Source of the DNA: Fistulifera solaris
Lineage: Eukaryota; Bacillariophyta; Bacillariophyceae; Naviculales; Stauroneidaceae
Assembly: GCA_030295235.1 (NCBI GenBank)
Contig: AP026136.1
Location: forward strand, 124,001 to 188,000
Length of the DNA stretch: 64,000 bases
Reading direction: 5' to 3'
The translations under genes and the position numbers were made by a program. Positions within the stretch are counted from its first letter, which is position 1. The number at the start of each line of letters is the position of its first letter. Below the pieces are notes generated by a model. That model saw only the letters and a list, made by a program, of their open reading frames with translations, did no database searches and was not told the DNA's origin. This document shows positions 1 to 11,500 of this stretch, piece after piece.

Positions 1-506
1 TTGAGCACGGCTTGGACCAACGATCGATTTTTTAACTGAATAAACCAGCCAGTTGGTCGGGCCAACATCGACAGATTCAAGTGCGCCTTTTGAATACACG
101 AGGAGTCATTGTTGAAATGTAGCGATGGAACGGGGTCGATCGAATCCCATGAGGCATCCAAGTCAACAATGCCCCGTTTGTTTTCTCGTTCGAGTGCTAA
201 CTGAACTCCTTCCAACATGGCTTCTAAAGAAGAAGTCGGTGGTATTCCATCGATTTGAATCCAGTTGCTTTGTGCGACGCGTTCTCCAGCTGCCTGCATA
301 TGATCACCCACAATACTTCCTGTCGGTAACCGTTGTTTCTTATTCGTGTTCTTCTTTCTGTGAGATATTGCAGAAGATGGCGTAGGAACGGTCTCGGAGA
401 ATAACAGTCCGGACGACGAAGTGAAAGCAGATAAACAGAGGTGAAGTGGTCTCTTCCATTGCTGTAAACGACTAATAGATCGTCCTGTCTTGAGTAAAAT
501 TGTCAT
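1..506 (-). CDS. Partial hypothetical protein with mitochondrial-type N-terminus, runs off left edge
   Basis: An ATG at 504-506 on the minus strand opens a frame that stays open for 168 codons to base 1, so the 3' part of the gene lies outside the window. The N-terminus (MTILLKTGRSISRLQQWKRP) is basic and free of acidic residues, as in mitochondrial presequences; this targeting is inferred. The rest contains an acidic stretch (DLDASWDSIDP) and ends with ARPTGWFIQLKNRS. I do not recognise the family. It is divergent from the PP2C gene starting at 981. The reading is supported by continuous openness and protein-like composition only. Confidence 0.6.
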   Translation of the reverse strand, partial: MTILLKTGRSISRLQQWKRPLHLCLSAFTSSSGLLFSETVPTPSSAISHRKKNTNKKQRLPTGSIVGDHMQAAGERVAQSNWIQIDGIPPTSSLEAMLEGVQLALERENKRGIVDLDASWDSIDPVPSLHFNNDSSCIQKAHLNLSMLARPTGWFIQLKNRSLVQAVL

Positions 507-980
507 TTTCTCTTTTTTGTTGCAATCAGGTAGATAGAAAGACACTATGAGGTTCTTATTGATTTGAAAGAAGATAGAAACTGTTCTTCTGCTTGTAGTC
601 GAAGGAAGACCTCCCGATTTTTTGGATGTGGGAGAAAAACGATGCGCTGCGAGATAAACGATCGTCCTTCGTCCGAGAACTTCAGAAGGCTTAACTAAAA
701 AACAAGGTTGGAAACAAAGGAGATCAAAGACCTAAGTATTTACAATCATTATACTTCTCAAAGTGGACGGAAATGTTAACACCCAGCGCCCAGCGCATCG
801 CGCTGCACCGCAGTTTTCTTTTTGTTGCTATCGAAAACGTCTCGATATTTTCAAGCATTCATATTATTGTTGTCGTGGTGCGAATTGGCCTCTTTTTGCT
901 TGGAGAGGTCTTACCATGAAACACTCCTCTGAACCTATAGATTCAATTTGTTTAGAAAAGGACTTGACTGATTAGGGACG
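507..980. other. Divergent intergenic region
   Basis: Shared upstream region of the left-edge gene (minus) and the PP2C gene (plus). A 70-codon ORF at 763-975 has no protein-like features and ends just before the PP2C start. No TATA box or repeat could be identified with confidence. Confidence 0.5.
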
Positions 981-3958
981 ATGGAGAACAATTTGACTCA
1001 CAACAATCGCAGTGCGTTCTCGCGTGTTGCCGCACCAACCGGTCCATCCTCAACCAACACGAATGCAAAACCACCCTCTCAGGTCACTTTTGAAGGAGAT
1101 CTTTCGGAACAGACAATGGAATCTCGTACGACGTCCTTCCCTTCATCGCCCAGTCGAGGACTCGCGTCTTCGGAAGAAGACAGCGTTGCCGAAATGGACT
1201 ATATGAGCGAAAGTTCGAATGTATCCATCAAAGAAACGGACGTGTCCACGGACGAATACAGTCACAAAAATATCGTACCGCCGAATCGACCCGACGATGG
1301 AGCGTTGCCTGCCGAAGACTCGTTGTTTCGTGTCCCTTCCGCGCGTCAAGTGAAATGGACACCTACCCATGTCGTCAGCAATACCAGCTTGGAAGACGAT
1401 CATCGTCCCCTCTGTCTACCGCGCTTTCGGGATACTCAGACGTGTATTTGGACGGCCTCGCATGCGGCGAATGCCCCCACGGAAGATCGGAGCGCGTATT
1501 TGGTCAACTTGTTGTTGCAACCGCTCCCACCCAATTTTGATTCCGAGACGCAATTACTGCCGTTGGAGCCGGATTATAAGACATTGATTCGACTTAATTT
1601 GTGGTGTGTTGTCGATGGTCATGGGGGTGGCTGTGTGGCGACGTACGCGTCCGAAGTTCTGTTGCCACACATTGCGGCTTCGGTCTCGCGGGCTTTGGGA
1701 TGCGCGATTATTGACCGGGGTGTGTGCGTCGTGAATGGAGAGTTGCGCGATGCGAATGCTCTGGATTTGGATGGGCTCATCACGACATCGGATCGGAGTG
1801 TCTTTAATCCCAATTCAATTCATTATCGGTCTCCTTTTGAACGATCCGATTCGGAGTTGAACGGCGAGGCGGAGCAGAATCTGTCGGAAGTAGACGGTTC
1901 CGTGGAAGCGAGAACGACGGCCTCTATGGCAGACTCCACCGGAAAAGAATCGCAAGATAGTATGACGGCTCCCGCTTCGGTCGATACACCTACAAGGGTG
2001 GCGGGTTCGCACCGTGAAGATGCATCGGCGTCGTCGGTTAAGACATCGGTCAAAACAGCGGCATCTCCTTTAAACAAAGACAATGCAGTTGGCACGCACT
2101 CGCCTCAGGAGGTGGCATCTATTACACGTGCAATCACTGAGTCTTTCTTAGCAGTAGATGAAGGTTGGATCAACTCAATTGATCCGGTGGCCACTCATCA
2201 AAACTCTTGTCAAAGCAATGGGCGGTGGAATTCTGGAGCCTGTGCGCTGGTAGTTTTCACTGTGCAACGACTCGATTGGACCAGTGTATCGGAACCAGAT
2301 CGAGAAAAGGAGATGCGAGGGCCCGATCAGAATGGCCTCAATACTTCTCAGAACAGGGACGCGGCCCGCCGGAGAATGTTGGATTACGCTGCCCGAGCTA
2401 AAAGTGCAAGCTCTATGAGTACGGTTTCGTCTACATCTTCGATAACCACAGAAGAAGCTGTCAATGCATCTGGATTAGAATCGGAGATTACCGAGACCGA
2501 AGGAGAAGACGAGCAGTCCCAAGCCGATGAAACACGGCGGCGCAATCCGCCACGTAAATTTGATCACAGAAAATCATCCAAGAAAGAGTCGATCATTAGC
2601 GCCCCTGGTGGCTGTTCTTGTCATTGTTACAGAGCACATGATGCAATGCTTTACACTGCTCATGTTGGAGACTGTCGCGCTGTTATGCTGGGATCCGCAC
2701 CGCCTCGTACTATCAAAGTGAGGGCCTCCAGACATCCAGATACCACGGATGATGAATCAAGCCATCACAGTAGTGATGAAACGGAATGTTTGAGCAGTAG
2801 TGATCATGACGCTGATAGCAGTGAAGAAGAAGATGTCCAGCCACCACCTGAGGGCAATTCTGCCTCGGCAACAACATCATCGGCCTACAGCCAAATACCC
2901 CGTCGAGTGGCACGACAGAAATCGTCACGCCGACGCAATATTGATGATTCCGCCGGACCATTCATTGCTTTACCGCCACTTGAGAAGCCAGAAGGGCGAG
3001 TTGCTGTGGAAATTAATATTGAATCAGAACTGCTGCAAAAGAGCGACTCACTCGTGCTGCAAAAGAGCCCTCGGATTCTTCAACAGATTCGCAAGATAGC
3101 GAGGAGTCGTTGAATTTGATTCACCTCCCACCTGTCACTCGTCCTATTGATTTAACAACTGACCATTCAGCTTACAACCCTGCTGAGGTAACGGCAGTAC
3201 TTCGTAGGTGCAACAATGCACCAAGAGCTATCTCCGCTGGTGTCGGTGGTGGTATAAAGAGAGTTGCGGGTTCCCTGGCTGTGACCAGAGCATTAGGCGA
3301 TGCATATTTGAAGACTCCATTGCTCTCATTCTTGCCTTACAAGAGTCATGCTCCTTACATAACTGCTCGCCCGGAAGTAAATTGCCGCCCTTTACTAAAA
3401 AGATGGTGATAAGGTGCTGATTCTCGCCACTGACGGCGTGTGGGGTAAGTTTTGAGATTTACATTCCGTTGTGTATTCCTGTCGTTTGTGTTTTTTCTCA
3501 CGTTGTTGGTAGAGCGGGCAAGTGGAGAGGATTGTTTACGGTGGGTTCGGAACTTTTTTGAGGAACGCGTTGCAGAAGCTGAGCGGAGGAATAATCGTAG
3601 GTCGACTCAGGTAGAACGGGTGCTTACGAACGAAGAAAAAGAAACAGCAGCTAAGAATGCCCAAGATGGAGCCGAAAAGGATCTTTTTGAGAAAAATGAG
3701 GTGTTTCCGAGTCTGAGAAAGCGTGGACCTGCGCGAAGCCCTAGTCCGTCGGCGAAACGGCGAAAACGAGGACGACCATTTCGAGTAAGCTACAACGTAG
3801 CGGATGTAATCGCCCGACGCGTTTTAAACAAAGTGCGTCGGGCACGAAATATTTCTAGTCTTCAGGCTCTCATGGCACTACCTCAGGGGCGTGCTCGTCG
3901 ATCAAAGCACGATGACATAACGGCGAGTGTCATTGATCTTTCTGCTTTTGTCTCGTGA
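981..3958 (+). CDS. PP2C-family (PPM) protein serine/threonine phosphatase
   Basis: Metal-dependent phosphatase of about 969 aa. Core motifs appear in order: VDGHGG (about residues 212-217), a GDCRAVM match to the usual GDSRAVL, DHSAYNPAE followed by RVAGSLAVTRALGD, LATDGVW, and C-terminal KHDDITASVIDL, supplying the conserved metal-binding Asp residues. Long Ser/Asp/Glu-rich low-complexity insertions separate the motifs, and the first ~130 residues are disordered. One intron, 3445-3512 (GTAAGT...TAG), splits the DGVWE motif. The frame breaks twice: one base appears missing near the A-runs at 3037-3064, and one extra A sits in 3397-3401. Correcting both gives 970 codons exactly. The basic tail (KRRKRGRP) could act as a nuclear signal (inference). 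Substrates unknown. Confidence 0.85.
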
Positions 3959-4044
3959 GTCAGGAGCTACAGCTCGCCTTGAAGCATTTTTTCTTCTCGA
4001 GGCGCTTTAAATTTCAACGCACTTCTTCATTGTAAAAATCATAA

Positions 4045-5949
4045 TTAATTTTGATTATTAGATGTTCCCACCCAAAAACATGTACCAACCTGGGAAAGAT
4101 CCATCATGTTCCTCCACGTTGCCTCGTCTTCTTCTGTCCATGGTATTGTTGTCTTCGGATTCTTTCGTGCTTTGCGTACATTTGATAAGTCACTAGCTTT
4201 CCTGTACCCTCCTTGGATCATAAAAGTAAGAACAGTAGCAGACGACATATTCGCCACAAGCTCAACGGTAATATCTTTTAATCTGGTCCAATCGTTTGGA
4301 TCGTGAAGGTCAAAGCTAGCCCATACCAACCGAGCTCTCCGACTTGGTCCAGCAATCCATGAACACACAGCTTTGTGATTTGATTCTTTTATACTTTCGC
4401 AGCCCAATGCATGTATAGAATTCCGTTGAGAAGTTATGTGCTGTTGGATCCATTCGGACGGTCCGATGCAAACAGTAGTATGTCCGCTCGAAGCAACAGT
4501 ATGAACTCGGTTGATTGGAGTAGCATCCCACATTTGAAAGGAAGGACCAACAATAGCACGTCGTGAGGCCAACTTCAATGCAGTTGCAGCGTCCTCCAGG
4601 CTACAATGAGAGCTCGACTTTTGTATTTGCAACCGGAGAAGGCGCGCAGCTAGAGCTCGCAACGAATATTTGAAGCGCCCACTAGATGGAAGAAATAGAA
4701 TAGCTGTGTCCACGACAGTCCTGTGGACAAAACGCATGGCGCGGAGGTCATTTTCAAGCGAATGGCCTATTAGAATGTCATCGCACTGAATTGTAGCGAC
4801 CAGGGCAGCCTGGACTTGTTCGAGAGTTACGGTAGCATTGTCGATGATATCCTTTGTCATACCTGAGTACATGGTCAAGTAATCTATGACCCGATTGACA
4901 GGCTTGACAATTTCATCAAACACGAGCTTGTATACAATATCTCGCTCTGCAGAATATTCTTCCACTTCGATCAAGGTAATTCGAGCAAGTTCTAGTCCTA
5001 CTTTTGTGCGCACCATTTCGCAGTCGACAGCAAAAACACGATTATGTTTCTCGCCCCACGTTTTGGAAGCTACGTATTGTGTATTGAGCTGCATTTCATT
5101 CTCTTCTACAGGAAAAGAAAATGTCTGAATGAATTTCTTTGCACACTCAAAATCGATATCGGACGGTTTCTTGTCCACAAACTTCGACATGTCGACAGAC
5201 CGTGCCATATCAGAATAGGATGTGAGCGAATCTGACTTTTGGGTTGGGTAGTTCTCTCTTGCCAGCTCGGACGGCTTCAATTTCCAAAGGTACAAGGCGC
5301 TATAGAGGTCCCCTTTGTCTTTCACAGTCTGTCGTTGGGCTGCCTTATCTTTCGATGGCTTAGGCCGCGCTCGGTACATAACAGCACGTGTCATACATGC
5401 CGGCTGCTGATCATCCTGAAACCATCGTACTTTTGTAGAAAAGACGTGCCGTTTGTGTCGAGTCGATAATTCTACAAGATGATCTCGGAAAGATACTTCC
5501 AACGATGATAACTGTTGCAGCGACTCATAACCGCAGTGCAATTCAATAACACATACATGCTCACAAGCATGCGGATTTGTGAGGGTTGCCCAGGAAGGAA
5601 TATTGGGAATCTCGTCGCTCTCACCAAATTTTCGTTTCTTGCCTAAACGCGATTGTGATGACGAAGGATGCATTAGCCGATGAAGAATATCACGGTGATC
5701 GGCACTTTCTACACATCCCTTAGCTTTTCCATGCCTCCAGTGCACACAAGTTCCCACCAGTGACTGATTTGAACCAAAAGCTTTGTGCAGCTCTTGCAAT
5801 TCTAACCATTCCGAATGGGTGGATATTCCGTAAACTTCGGATTTGAGCGTTTCGGGGATATTTGTCGCACGCTTCCATAGCTTCTTGTATCGCTTTTTAT
5901 TTGGTTGCTTATTGATGTATTCGGTATTATCTTCAACAGTACTTGCCAT
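4045..5949 (-). CDS. Rex1/REXO-type DEDDh 3'-5' exoribonuclease
   Basis: Intronless, 634 aa. The C-terminal half carries an RNase T/DEDDh exonuclease domain: Exo I FAVDCEMV (Asp and Glu), Exo II GHSLENDL (Asp), Exo III HCSLEDAA (His and Asp), with the family spacing. This arrangement matches the Rex1/Rex3/SDN/REXO group that trims 3' ends of 5S rRNA, tRNA and small RNAs; that role is from the family, not from this sequence. The N-terminal ~300 residues include an N-terminal basic stretch (KQPNKKRYKKLWKR) suited to nuclear localisation and a histidine/cysteine-containing segment without an identifiable domain. It converges on the PP2C gene with 86 bp between stops. Confidence 0.85.
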   Translation of the reverse strand: MASTVEDNTEYINKQPNKKRYKKLWKRATNIPETLKSEVYGISTHSEWLELQELHKAFGSNQSLVGTCVHWRHGKAKGCVESADHRDILHRLMHPSSSQSRLGKKRKFGESDEIPNIPSWATLTNPHACEHVCVIELHCGYESLQQLSSLEVSFRDHLVELSTRHKRHVFSTKVRWFQDDQQPACMTRAVMYRARPKPSKDKAAQRQTVKDKGDLYSALYLWKLKPSELARENYPTQKSDSLTSYSDMARSVDMSKFVDKKPSDIDFECAKKFIQTFSFPVEENEMQLNTQYVASKTWGEKHNRVFAVDCEMVRTKVGLELARITLIEVEEYSAERDIVYKLVFDEIVKPVNRVIDYLTMYSGMTKDIIDNATVTLEQVQAALVATIQCDDILIGHSLENDLRAMRFVHRTVVDTAILFLPSSGRFKYSLRALAARLLRLQIQKSSSHCSLEDAATALKLASRRAIVGPSFQMWDATPINRVHTVASSGHTTVCIGPSEWIQQHITSQRNSIHALGCESIKESNHKAVCSWIAGPSRRARLVWASFDLHDPNDWTRLKDITVELVANMSSATVLTFMIQGGYRKASDLSNVRKARKNPKTTIPWTEEDEATWRNMMDLSQVGTCFWVGTSNNQN

Positions 5950-6881
5950 GTTCTTCCTTCTTTCTTATTTTTATTATTTCCTGTTAGAACTCTTTGGTAA
6001 CCTTTTGTAAAAACGGATCGAAATGAACGGTGAAGTAAACGACAAAATCATGCCTCATGACTCATGACTAAAATACAGCCATGGTTAATTAAGTAGTTGC
6101 GACAACACTTCGGGCTTATGGTAAATATGCGAGTCAACGATGTGCAAACATTTTAGACATCTTTGATCGATACGGGCTAAATGCTAATAACGATTTTATC
6201 GTTATAAAAAACAATTGTCGAGAAGATTAATTGGAGTTTAGGTATGTTAGGAAGGCACTGACGGAGAAAGGTAGACTTCGCTTCGAAAAAGGGAGACAGA
6301 GTCGATGAAGATTGGCTACGTAATCGAGTAAAGGGTGAACTTTAGATGTAGTTTGGAGTACATGGTATTTCGATTGAGGCACAACTATTTTGAATCTAAT
6401 GAAGCCAACGGAAAAGATTGAACGAGAATCTGTTTGGGACTTTATTTGTGGTCGTCGACTGGACATTTAATCGTTTACCCTTCCCCTTGGTTAATTAGGC
6501 AGTTCAAGGGCTCCAGAGAAAACCGTATGAATATGAGTGCTGAACTTCGCACGGTAGTTGATGACAATCACTGATGTCATGACTGAAACCAAGTCATGAA
6601 GAACTTGGCCACATTTTCGAGGATAGTCAAGAATGGACTGTTGCTGCGGACTTGATGAATGATGACGTGGACACAATCGTGTCACCGCCATGAAAGCCGA
6701 ACATTCTTGTTCAAGCGAATAGAAACTATGGTTAGGTTGAAAAAATTCAAATCTTATTAGCTAAACCATAGAAGGCAACCCGGACGAACCGAAAAAATCT
6801 GACGAATATGAATTGTCTAATGAAGCTATACAGGTATATGTAATAGTGAATGAACGCCTAGAGGAAGTCAGAAATTCTTCA
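5950..6881. other. Intergenic region with hairpin
   Basis: No convincing gene. Two short minus ORFs (6227-6466, 6491-6691) look random. It holds a perfect 8-bp inverted repeat at 6577-6599, annotated separately, and a degenerate relative near 6048-6075. Confidence 0.5.
6577..6599. repeat. Intergenic hairpin, TCATGACT/AGTCATGA
   Basis: TCATGACT (6577-6584) and AGTCATGA (6592-6599) form a perfect 8-bp stem with a 7-nt loop. It resembles the hairpins near 18125, 41651, 43651 and 54621, which share the GACT/AGTC core. Confidence 0.55.
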
Positions 6882-7688
6882 TTATGCCGCTGCCGCTACC
6901 AAAGGTGCTTGTAAGAGCATGGTGTTCAGTAAAAACGCGTGTCTTTCTTTTTGAACCTTCTCATCTGTAGAATGTGGTAGTCTTAAAATATACGTGGATA
7001 ATAAATCGAGACAAAGTCTTGATAGGCCATAATTTCCGAGGGAATGATGGATGCATCCAGCATTATTGAGGGCTTGTATCATCACCTCGCTCGATCGCGC
7101 ATCCTCTGGAATCATTTGTGAAAGATTAAAGGCAGTTTCGAATAAACAGAGTGCTTGAATCAAAGAAGATCGAGTCTTCGCTAAAACGTAGGTCAACCCC
7201 ATGTTATAGAGAATGGCGCAAGCTTCAAATGTACACGATGAGGGTTGTAGCAAAGAAACTGGCTTGAGGAGAACGGGTTGTGTCGCGATGAATCCATCAC
7301 ACTCTATTTCGTAGACTGGCGATAGTTTTTCCGGTAAATGGGAAAGGATTTCTTGCGCTTCCCATACGGCTGCGACTCCAATCAGAACGGATGTGGAGGG
7401 CATCCATGACACACGATTCGCAGGAAAGATAGCATTTGATGTAAGGTAACTTGACGAAACATGAGTTGATATTGTTTGAAATGATTGTGAAACAGGATAC
7501 AATATCTGTGCGGCGAGCTTGAGGGCTACAGACGCTTCGCGCAGTTGCCCTGAAAGCATGAGGGCAATGGCCATATTGTTGCAATCGATCGATGCATTCA
7601 TGACAGGACATCGATCGATGAAACAACTGGGCGGTTGCTTTAAAGCATTCGCTAAAGCTAATTTCGCCAAGTAAGCTATTTCGGACAT
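6882..7688 (-). CDS. Hypothetical protein, TPR-like helical repeats
   Basis: Intronless 268-aa ORF. Two stretches look like tetratricopeptide helices: DCNNMAIALMLSGQLREASV near residues 35-54 and ALNNAGCIHHSLGNYGLSRL near 205-224, both with the small-residue spacing of TPR helix pairs. A middle segment (YNMGLTYVLAKTRSSLIQAL) could be a third. The ends are a short Met-initiated helix and an Ala-rich tail. No catalytic motif is visible. The repeats suggest a protein-binding scaffold; specific function unknown. The nearest upstream ATG in frame was taken as the start. Confidence 0.65.
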   Translation of the reverse strand: MSEIAYLAKLALANALKQPPSCFIDRCPVMNASIDCNNMAIALMLSGQLREASVALKLAAQILYPVSQSFQTISTHVSSSYLTSNAIFPANRVSWMPSTSVLIGVAAVWEAQEILSHLPEKLSPVYEIECDGFIATQPVLLKPVSLLQPSSCTFEACAILYNMGLTYVLAKTRSSLIQALCLFETAFNLSQMIPEDARSSEVMIQALNNAGCIHHSLGNYGLSRLCLDLLSTYILRLPHSTDEKVQKERHAFLLNTMLLQAPLVAAAA

Positions 7689-8527
7689 GTTGGGTTGGTT
7701 TGTGCTAATGATGCGGGAGAGAGTTTCCTGTGTTTGCCTCGGTCAAAGTACCCATCCGCCTGTCCATGATGTCGAGAGAACAAAACAATAAAGAAAGGAA
7801 TGCTCCGATTTTTGTGCACTTTTAGCGTGATGCTCGTTTTGACGCTTAAAGTTTACCAGTGGGACTATAGAGAGCCACGCTATTACCAAAAATACCATCT
7901 CCTGCAGCAGTACGGAACAGACACCCAGACACCATCTCGGCATTCCGAAGGTACCGTTGTACGCACTCATCAATTAAGAAGAAAACATAAAAGAATCGTT
8001 GCTCCTTGCATGGAAGCTAAATAAAAACTGAGTAGGGTGTCGTTGCTTGTTGCTACCAGGTACTGGTACTGCAATCGGGCAATCGGGCTGATGCTTGATC
8101 TCCTGCTCACAAAGTGGGATAAGGAGTGTAATGAATAAAAGTAGTTTGGGCCTTTGAGCTGGATTGACGTTCCAAACGTGAACCGAAGTTCAAGGTTCAA
8201 ACGGAAAAATTGGACCATATTATTTCATCTGTGTTTGTGTTTTATTCATTCAGTCAAATGGCAGAAGAAAGTACTAGAGGGATGTCCATTGGTTTGGTTT
8301 GGGTCCCTAGCCCCTTACTCCAAAACTCATGTGAGAAAGGAAGATTGAATAAGAGAAGGTTTCAGAGATGACGGGTTACCAAATTACTTTGAAGAGGTTG
8401 AAAAAAGCAAGTGGTTGATTTGAAACGACTCCTCATAATTAACTTTCTTGGTAAGTTAAGACATCAAAAAAAGTAACTAATTTAAACAGATAATTTATTT
8501 CCCTGTGATCGATCTCTGCCTTTCGAC
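7689..8527. other. Intergenic region
   Basis: About 840 bp between the start of the TPR-like gene and the end of the IQ gene, both minus strand. Short ORFs on both strands overlap each other and look random. It contains a GGTACTGGTACTG motif at about 8058-8071, one of a dispersed set. Confidence 0.45.
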
Positions 8528-11500
8528 TTAAATCAAACCAAATTCATCGTCTGACTTGACGTCGAAATCAAAATGCTTCACAGCTTTCGTACCAATGGAG
8601 CGTTTGGCCATCGTCCTAGATGGACTGCCTAGAGGACTTAGTGCACCCACCGTACTTCCGGGCGATGTTGTGAACTGGATACCATGAATGGAGGAGCCGG
8701 AAGATAGGCTATTCTCGATAGTTTCTCCCAAATAATAATTCTTCTGCTTCGACTCTGTGCTCTTTTTCGTGCAGATACCGTACATTGAGGCGTATTTTTC
8801 AGCAGCAGTGCGGGGGGCGGTCTGTTGGCTAGTCGGTCTTTGAGCGAAATAGGATGGACCTGACACTTCACTGTCGTCCGCGCTGTATGTAAAGTTCAAC
8901 GAGTCCGAAGAGACGATAGATGCGCTTTTCTTGACACGATGCAATGCTTGGCCTTTGGGCGAGGTAGGTGCAGCAAGGAATATGCCAGCCTTGATTCTTG
9001 TCGGCTCAGATATCGCACCTTCAACTGTGTCAAGGATGAGCTTTTCTTGCTTACCGCGACGTTTTTTCATAAACCTGCGCTGAACACGAGCGATTTCCAT
9101 GTCGACTTCCCTTTTTACCATGAGGAAAAAACGTTCGATAACGAGAGCGGCATGTTTTTCTTTCCTACAATCAAGCACAACACGCCACCAAAATTGAATA
9201 CGATTTGCAGCCCATGTCTCTCGAATTCCACTCGACTGACCATAGGTGAATATCCGGTCAACTTGCAAGCTGCGAGTCTTTTCCTGTGCTAGATATTTGC
9301 GGACGTGAGACTGTATGATAACAATCGACCCAAGTCGAAATCGAGCTTGGCGGCGGACCATGAAACCTCGGAACAAAGACTGAAATTTCACGATACGGTA
9401 TTGCATAAAGACATAATCGGTGAACATTGAGAATCCTCTCCACGCAGCTTGAATTTTGGCGGCAGCTGTTTGTCGTCTCTGATAGTCAACTCGCTTTCGA
9501 TTCAGTAACTTCTTTGCCAAGAACATCCTCGTCGTTGACTTAATCAGTTTTTAAAGGAAAAAGGGTGAGAAGTCGTTTATTACCTTTAGCGTGTCAAATG
9601 GATTCAAGTCTTACCTGAATAAGAATAGCATTCATCAGCGAAAGCAGCAACTTGTATTGCGCCGAGTATTTTCGAATTTGAGACTGAATAACCATCGCCG
9701 CTTTGTCGCGGCGCATTTGTTCAACTTTCCGAATAGCAAGCCACCTTCGGGCGGTGCGTTGGACATTTACTACATCCACTAACGAAAAAATGTAGTCAGT
9801 GTAGCATTGAAAGCCTCTCCAAGCAGCTTGGATACATCTGGCGGCCTCTGTGCGCCTGAAATTCATAATGGTCCTGTATTCACGCTGCGCTTTCCAACTT
9901 CGGAAGGCAGACTGTAGAATGAGAACGTCCACAATGAAGAACTGATATTGCCTTTGGCAGGACATGCAGCGCCACCATTGCTGCACCTTAGTCGCGGCTA
10001 ATTCCCTGCATTTCTCCTCGAACCGGTGCATTCTCGTTCGGACAAGGAATCCACGAGCTGCAGATTGGGCAACGATAATCCGGAAAACCGTATCGAACGT
10101 TGAGACACAGGCGAGATAGCCGCGGATTACCTTTTGAATCTCAATTGCGGCCATGTGGTTCACCTCTAGCTTTTTTCGAACCTGCGCGCCTCGAAATACC
10201 CTTTGTATGGTTCGTGCAGAACTTTGGTAGGCGAGCAAAGCAGCCTCTGCTTTCCATCGACGCATGTAGCATTGTATCTCAAGAATTCCCCACATTCGGT
10301 CGATTGCTTCGCGCTGGGCGAGAAATCGTCGAGCAGCATTTTGAATCGGCACAGCCGACTTGGATAGAACCCGAATTCCTGCACGATGGATTGGATCGAT
10401 AGTTTCCACTGGTTTGTTCTTGGATTCAACTGCCAAACCCTTAGTCTTCGGTTCCACTCTGCGGAATTTCCCGGACGCGATTCCTTCTTCTCGGCGTCTT
10501 CGGAGAATACTTGCGCCTATTGAAAAGGGGGTTAATTTACGTGGCCCACTACAACCACCCTTTGACACTGCATTCGCACTTTTTTGCTTTAGAATTCGCG
10601 TCCGATTCTTGAATTTTTTATTACGAGCAATGAATGTAGTGTGCGAGACGGAGTTCACCGGAGGTGCCTTTGGTGTCCCAGTTTTCATGAATCGTGGAAT
10701 GTTGTTCCCGACTTTTGCAATATGAGTACGCAATCCATCATCATGACTTTCACGATCCTGGTCACAAGAGCGCCTTTGAGAAGCAGTGCTATCCTCCTTA
10801 ATCTGATTTGAGTTTGTTTGTGTACTGAAACGTGCAGCTTTCATAATGCTAAAGTGTTTGCTCTTGCTCTCTTTTATAACGTGCGTGGAGTCGGTTCGCT
10901 TTTGATCGGAGACGCCATATTCCCTTGCAAGGATCACATCGCTGTCAATTGGATCAGTGCCTGTCCATAGATTAGTTGATACTGTACGCAAAATTCCGGG
11001 AGGAGACCCGTTTACGGTATGGTGGTGGGGTGACAATAAAGGCACATTTTCGTCCTTGGAACTCGGCAATTGAATAACGACGCTGCGACAAGAGACACTT
11101 TGTCGTGGAGGCGGTGGAGGAGGAGGAAGACGATTGTTTTGAGCACGACGAAAGCTAGCAAGTTTCTCGTTCTCCGGCTCAACATCAATCAGCTCCACGC
11201 TATTCAGAGGTGGGTCTGGTGCAAACGACTTTAATGAGGCTTGCATTCTCAAATAATTGAGAGGCGAACCCCTCGACGACTCCTGTATTTCACTCACAGA
11301 AAGCAATTTCTCTCTTGACGAAGCAATGTCGAAATCAAAGGATGGTCGCTTAGTATTGTCCGTTGGAGACGGATCCCTAAGCAAATGACGTGGAGAAGGA
11401 TCACGGAATGAATGAGAAGTGCGTAGATGACTTTCCTTGGTTCCGAACCTCGTAATCTCGGCGTGTCATCTGTCGGGTCGATCGAAGTGCGGCGGGTATT

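Noticed and set aside
3371-3402. 26-nt intron GTAAAT...AAAAG in the PP2C gene
   Set aside because: Too short to splice and does not restore the frame; one extra A explains the break.
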